Origin: Granulicatella sp041433555
Lineage (GTDB): Bacteria > Bacillota > Bacilli > Lactobacillales > Aerococcaceae
Direction: 5' to 3'
Assembly (NCBI RefSeq): GCF_041433555.1
Contig: NZ_JAPWBR010000002.1
Coordinates: 1 to 64,000 of the forward strand
Length of the DNA: 64,000 nt
This document shows, one piece after another, positions 61,659 through 64,000 of the stretch (position 1 is the stretch's first letter; the number at the start of each line of letters is the position of its first letter). A program made the position numbers and the translations under genes. Below the pieces are notes generated by a model. The model searched no databases and was not told the origin of the DNA. It was given only the letters and a program-made list of their open reading frames with translations.

Positions 61659-62615
61659 TTATTTAAAATAGGTTTTGCATTTCTCACTAAAACCAACTAA
61701 CGCTTCAATGGTTGCTGGTTCCATCGCGGTATGTCCTGCAGCTTGCGCAAAGATGAGTTCTGCGCCGTCGACTGCTTGAGCGAGTTCAAACGCAGCACTA
61801 GGCAAGCAATCCACATCATAACGACCATGGACAATATGCATTGGAATCCCCTTGAAGGCATCTGCATGATTCAAGATGTAATTATCATCCTCCACAAAGC
61901 AATGATGGTAGAAGAAATGACATTCCATTCGCGCAATCGTCAGTGCTCCGCGAATCCCCGCTTCATCCCAGACAATCAGCTCATACGGAATCAATTTCAC
62001 GAGGCCATGTTCCCACTCTGCCCAAGCACGTGCAGCTTCAAGACAAATCGATTCATCCTCTGAAGTCAGACGTTTGTAGTACGCATTCACCAGTTCTCCT
62101 TGTTCTTCAACAGGAATCGATGCTTTAAACTTCTCGAAGTTCTCTGGATAAAAATGAGATGCTCCATCTTGGTATAACCAATCTACATCGCTTTGACGAC
62201 CAAGGAAAATCCCACGAAGCATTAATCCTACGACGCGTTCACGATGTGCAATCGTGTAATGTAAGGCCAGCGTTGTCCCCCAGCTACCACCAAAGACAAG
62301 CCATTTTTCAATCCCTAGTGCTGTGCGGATTTTCTCCATATCGGCCACTAAATCATGCGTGGTGTTTTCTTCTAAAGACGCAAACGGCGTACTTTTTCCA
62401 CATCCACGTTGGTCGAATTGGATGATGCGATAGAACTCTGGATCAAAAAATTGACGATTCGCTGGAGACGATGCCCCTCCTGGTCCGCCGTGTAAGACAA
62501 CGACTGGATGTCCTAATGGGTTCCCTGACTCTTCTACATAAATCGTATGCAAGTCACTCACTGGAATCATGTGTTCCTTGTAGATTTCGATTTCTGGATA
62601 TAATTCTGTTCTCAT
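61659..62615 (-). CDS. pip: proline iminopeptidase
   Basis: Alpha/beta hydrolase of 318 residues that removes N-terminal Pro from peptides. The nucleophile is Ser111 in VFGGSWGTTLAL. HGGPGGASS forms the oxyanion region, DQRGCGKSTP is the S33 signature, and the catalytic His lies in AAGHTAMEP. It overlaps the stop of the uracil-DNA glycosylase-like gene by four bases. Confidence 0.94.
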   Translation of the reverse strand: MRTELYPEIEIYKEHMIPVSDLHTIYVEESGNPLGHPVVVLHGGPGGASSPANRQFFDPEFYRIIQFDQRGCGKSTPFASLEENTTHDLVADMEKIRTALGIEKWLVFGGSWGTTLALHYTIAHRERVVGLMLRGIFLGRQSDVDWLYQDGASHFYPENFEKFKASIPVEEQGELVNAYYKRLTSEDESICLEAARAWAEWEHGLVKLIPYELIVWDEAGIRGALTIARMECHFFYHHCFVEDDNYILNHADAFKGIPMHIVHGRYDVDCLPSAAFELAQAVDGAELIFAQAAGHTAMEPATIEALVGFSEKCKTYFK

Positions 62616-63205
62616 TTCTTGGCTCCTTTAATCACTTCTTGTACTCTCTTTTGAAATTCAGGTAAGACTTCTTTTTCAAACCATGGATTTTTGGCCATCC
62701 ATCTACGGTTTAGAGGTGACGGATGTACGAGCGGAAACATCTTTGGTAAATATTCTTTATACGCCTTGACCGTTTCCGTTAAGTTTTTCTTCTTTGTCTC
62801 TTTTAAATAATAATCTTGTGCGTATTTCCCTACAAGAATAATAAGTTCAATATCTGGCATTAAGGCTAGCGTTTCTTCATGCCATTTCTCAGCAAAACCC
62901 TTGCGCGGTGGAAGGTCTCCAGATTTACCTTTTCCTGGATAATAGTAATCCATTGGAACCACTGCAAATAAATCGGATTGATAGAAGAAATCTCGAGTTA
63001 CGCCCATCCAGCTTCTTAAGTTGTCGCCACTTTGGTCATTCCAAAACAAGCGACTCTCTTGCGCTTTAATACCAGGCGCTTGCCCTACAATCAGAATTTT
63101 CGCTTTTCGTGGTGCAGAAAATAAAGGCGCTATGCCTTCTTTTGTATACTCTGCATTTTGAGGATCTGCTTCAATTTTTTTGATTAATTCATCTAATTTC
63201 GTCAT
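62612..63205 (-). CDS. uracil-DNA glycosylase family protein
   Basis: A 197-residue protein of the UDG superfamily. ILIVGQAPGIKAQESRLFWNDQSGD is the uracil-binding and catalytic loop, and the C-terminal LVHPSPLNRRW is the HPSPL-type leucine-intercalation loop. It differs from family-1 Ung; class and activity are uncertain. The start at 63205 is chosen because GGGTGGAA lies upstream; longer in-frame readings lack a site. It overlaps pip by ATGA and forms an operon with it. Confidence 0.9.
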   Translation of the reverse strand: MTKLDELIKKIEADPQNAEYTKEGIAPLFSAPRKAKILIVGQAPGIKAQESRLFWNDQSGDNLRSWMGVTRDFFYQSDLFAVVPMDYYYPGKGKSGDLPPRKGFAEKWHEETLALMPDIELIILVGKYAQDYYLKETKKKNLTETVKAYKEYLPKMFPLVHPSPLNRRWMAKNPWFEKEVLPEFQKRVQEVIKGAKK

Positions 63206-63282
63206 ATAAATTCCACCCTTCTCACTTAGCATACTCCGATAGTACTTCTTGTGCAAATGCTTCACGACTTCATGCAAAAAAA

Positions 63283-63310
63283 CACCTAACCTCACGTGTG
63301 AGATTAGGTG
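63283..63310 (-). terminator. terminator after the membrane protein gene
   Basis: CACCTAA-CTCAC pairs with GTGAG-TTAGGTG, 12 bp, followed on the minus strand by seven T. Confidence 0.9.
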
Positions 63311-63321
63311 CTTCCACGATT

Positions 63322-64000
63322 TTATTTTAAGCGCGGTGTTTTCAAAGTACGAGGGAGTGTTTTGCTTGAAAGCACTCGTGGTAATGTGTGTGATTTTTCT
63401 TTTGATGCTGGACGGTATGAAACCGGTCTTGTAGCACGTGTATCAACATACATTTCTCTTGAAGTATTTGAACGACCTGAAGCCGATTGTAGCGCTTTTT
63501 TTGTTGCTTGTTTTTTCTCTTGTGAGCGAAGTTTTGGATCTGAAACTTTATTTCGCGGACGATATACACGTTGCGGTACAGCTTCTGTAGCGACTACTGG
63601 AGTGCTTGTGCCTTGTGCTCTAGCTGCAGGAGCATTCGCCCCATTTCTTTGAGCAGAACGCGTATTTCCAGTTCGAGCTCTACGATTATTCTTGCGCGCC
63701 TTATTTTGTTTTCCTTTAATTCCGAAGAAAACAGCGATGATAAGGACGATATAAAATATTCCCTTACCGAGTCCTTCACCAATTTTGTCCGTATCTAGTT
63801 GATCAAAGAAGTTATCAATCTGATCAAAGATATCTTTGCTTTCAGAGCCTTTTGAGTTCCCTTTCGAGTCACTCGCGTTTGAACTCTTTTCGTTTGAGTT
63901 TGTAGCTTTCTCAGCCGTAGTAGTTTCCACTTTGTCCTTGGCATTTGCTAAGTCTTCTAAAAATTTTGTTCGTTCTTTGTCAGTTGCCGTGAATTGAAAC
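63322..64000 (-). CDS. membrane protein of unknown function, 5' end beyond window
   Basis: The frame stays open to the window edge, so the start is outside. The visible part begins FQFTATDKERTKFLEDLANA, then a Ser/Asn/Lys-rich stretch, one membrane helix (GIFYIVLIIAVFFGI), then a long basic Arg/Lys/Ala tail of about 105 residues. An N-terminal TPM domain before such a helix would fit, but the sequence available does not prove it. An in-frame GTG at 63930 is not a convincing start. Confidence 0.75.
   Translation of the reverse strand, partial: FQFTATDKERTKFLEDLANAKDKVETTTAEKATNSNEKSSNASDSKGNSKGSESKDIFDQIDNFFDQLDTDKIGEGLGKGIFYIVLIIAVFFGIKGKQNKARKNNRRARTGNTRSAQRNGANAPAARAQGTSTPVVATEAVPQRVYRPRNKVSDPKLRSQEKKQATKKALQSASGRSNTSREMYVDTRATRPVSYRPASKEKSHTLPRVLSSKTLPRTLKTPRLK

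Overview
The window looks like chromosomal DNA from a low-GC Gram-positive of the Lactobacillales. Supporting features are strong AGGAGG ribosome-binding sites, a T-box leader, LPxTG surface proteins with a YSIRK-type signal, a sodium-type V-ATPase operon, the RNase J2/PNPase pair, PTS and maltodextrin loci, and CcpA-type cre sites. The mix of a large mucin-active GH101 adhesin, a GH16 surface protein, an S. mutans-type sucrose phosphorylase and an enterococcal-type V-ATPase suggests an oral or mucosal member, perhaps of the Carnobacteriaceae such as Granulicatella. The genus is an inference.

Layout: (1) 1-3.3 kb holds a minus-strand housekeeping run (HD/5-FCL fusion, rhomboid, glucokinase, rhodanese-like), matching the B. 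subtilis yqgN-gluP-glcK-yqhL order. (2) 3.4-3.6 kb holds a long rod-like structured RNA candidate, possibly 6S RNA. (3) 3.6-8.9 kb holds a cellobiose-type PTS operon with a GH1 phospho-beta-glucosidase, a divergent GntR/UTRA regulator with its operator, and manA. (4) 8.9-13.9 kb holds pepF, two small membrane proteins, and telA-xpaC. (5) 14.0-16.4 kb holds an LPxTG GH16 protein with mucin-like Thr/Pro repeats. (6) 16.8-19.9 kb holds ileS with its T-box. (7) 20.1-21.2 kb holds a lone AT-rich Abi/HEPN gene. (8) 21.4-27.7 kb holds a giant LPxTG GH101. (9) 27.9-36.4 kb holds the V-ATPase operon F-I-K-E-C-G-A-B-D. (10) 36.6-37.1 kb holds a LexA-controlled small gene followed by three stacked perfect hairpins. 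(11) 37.2-43.3 kb holds cls, thiT, rnjB and pnp. (12) 43.5-53.5 kb is an alpha-glucan and sucrose locus: malQ, glycogen phosphorylase and gtfA diverge from an ABC transporter plus MalR, without its own ATPase. This block separates pnp from rpsO. (13) 53.6-64 kb holds rpsO, a polysaccharide deacetylase, perR-like fur, a PfpI protein, a HerA-like ATPase, DegV, prfC, nrdI, pip, a uracil-DNA glycosylase-like gene and a truncated membrane protein.

Functionally the window is dominated by carbohydrate capture: surface glycosidases, PTS import, ABC import and phosphorolysis. Catabolite and local repressors control it through recognisable sites. Ion pumping and RNA decay/translation functions are interleaved. 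The clearest accessory elements are the Abi gene, the two repeat-rich surface proteins and the SOS-controlled gene. No IS element, prophage, CRISPR array, rRNA or tRNA was seen.
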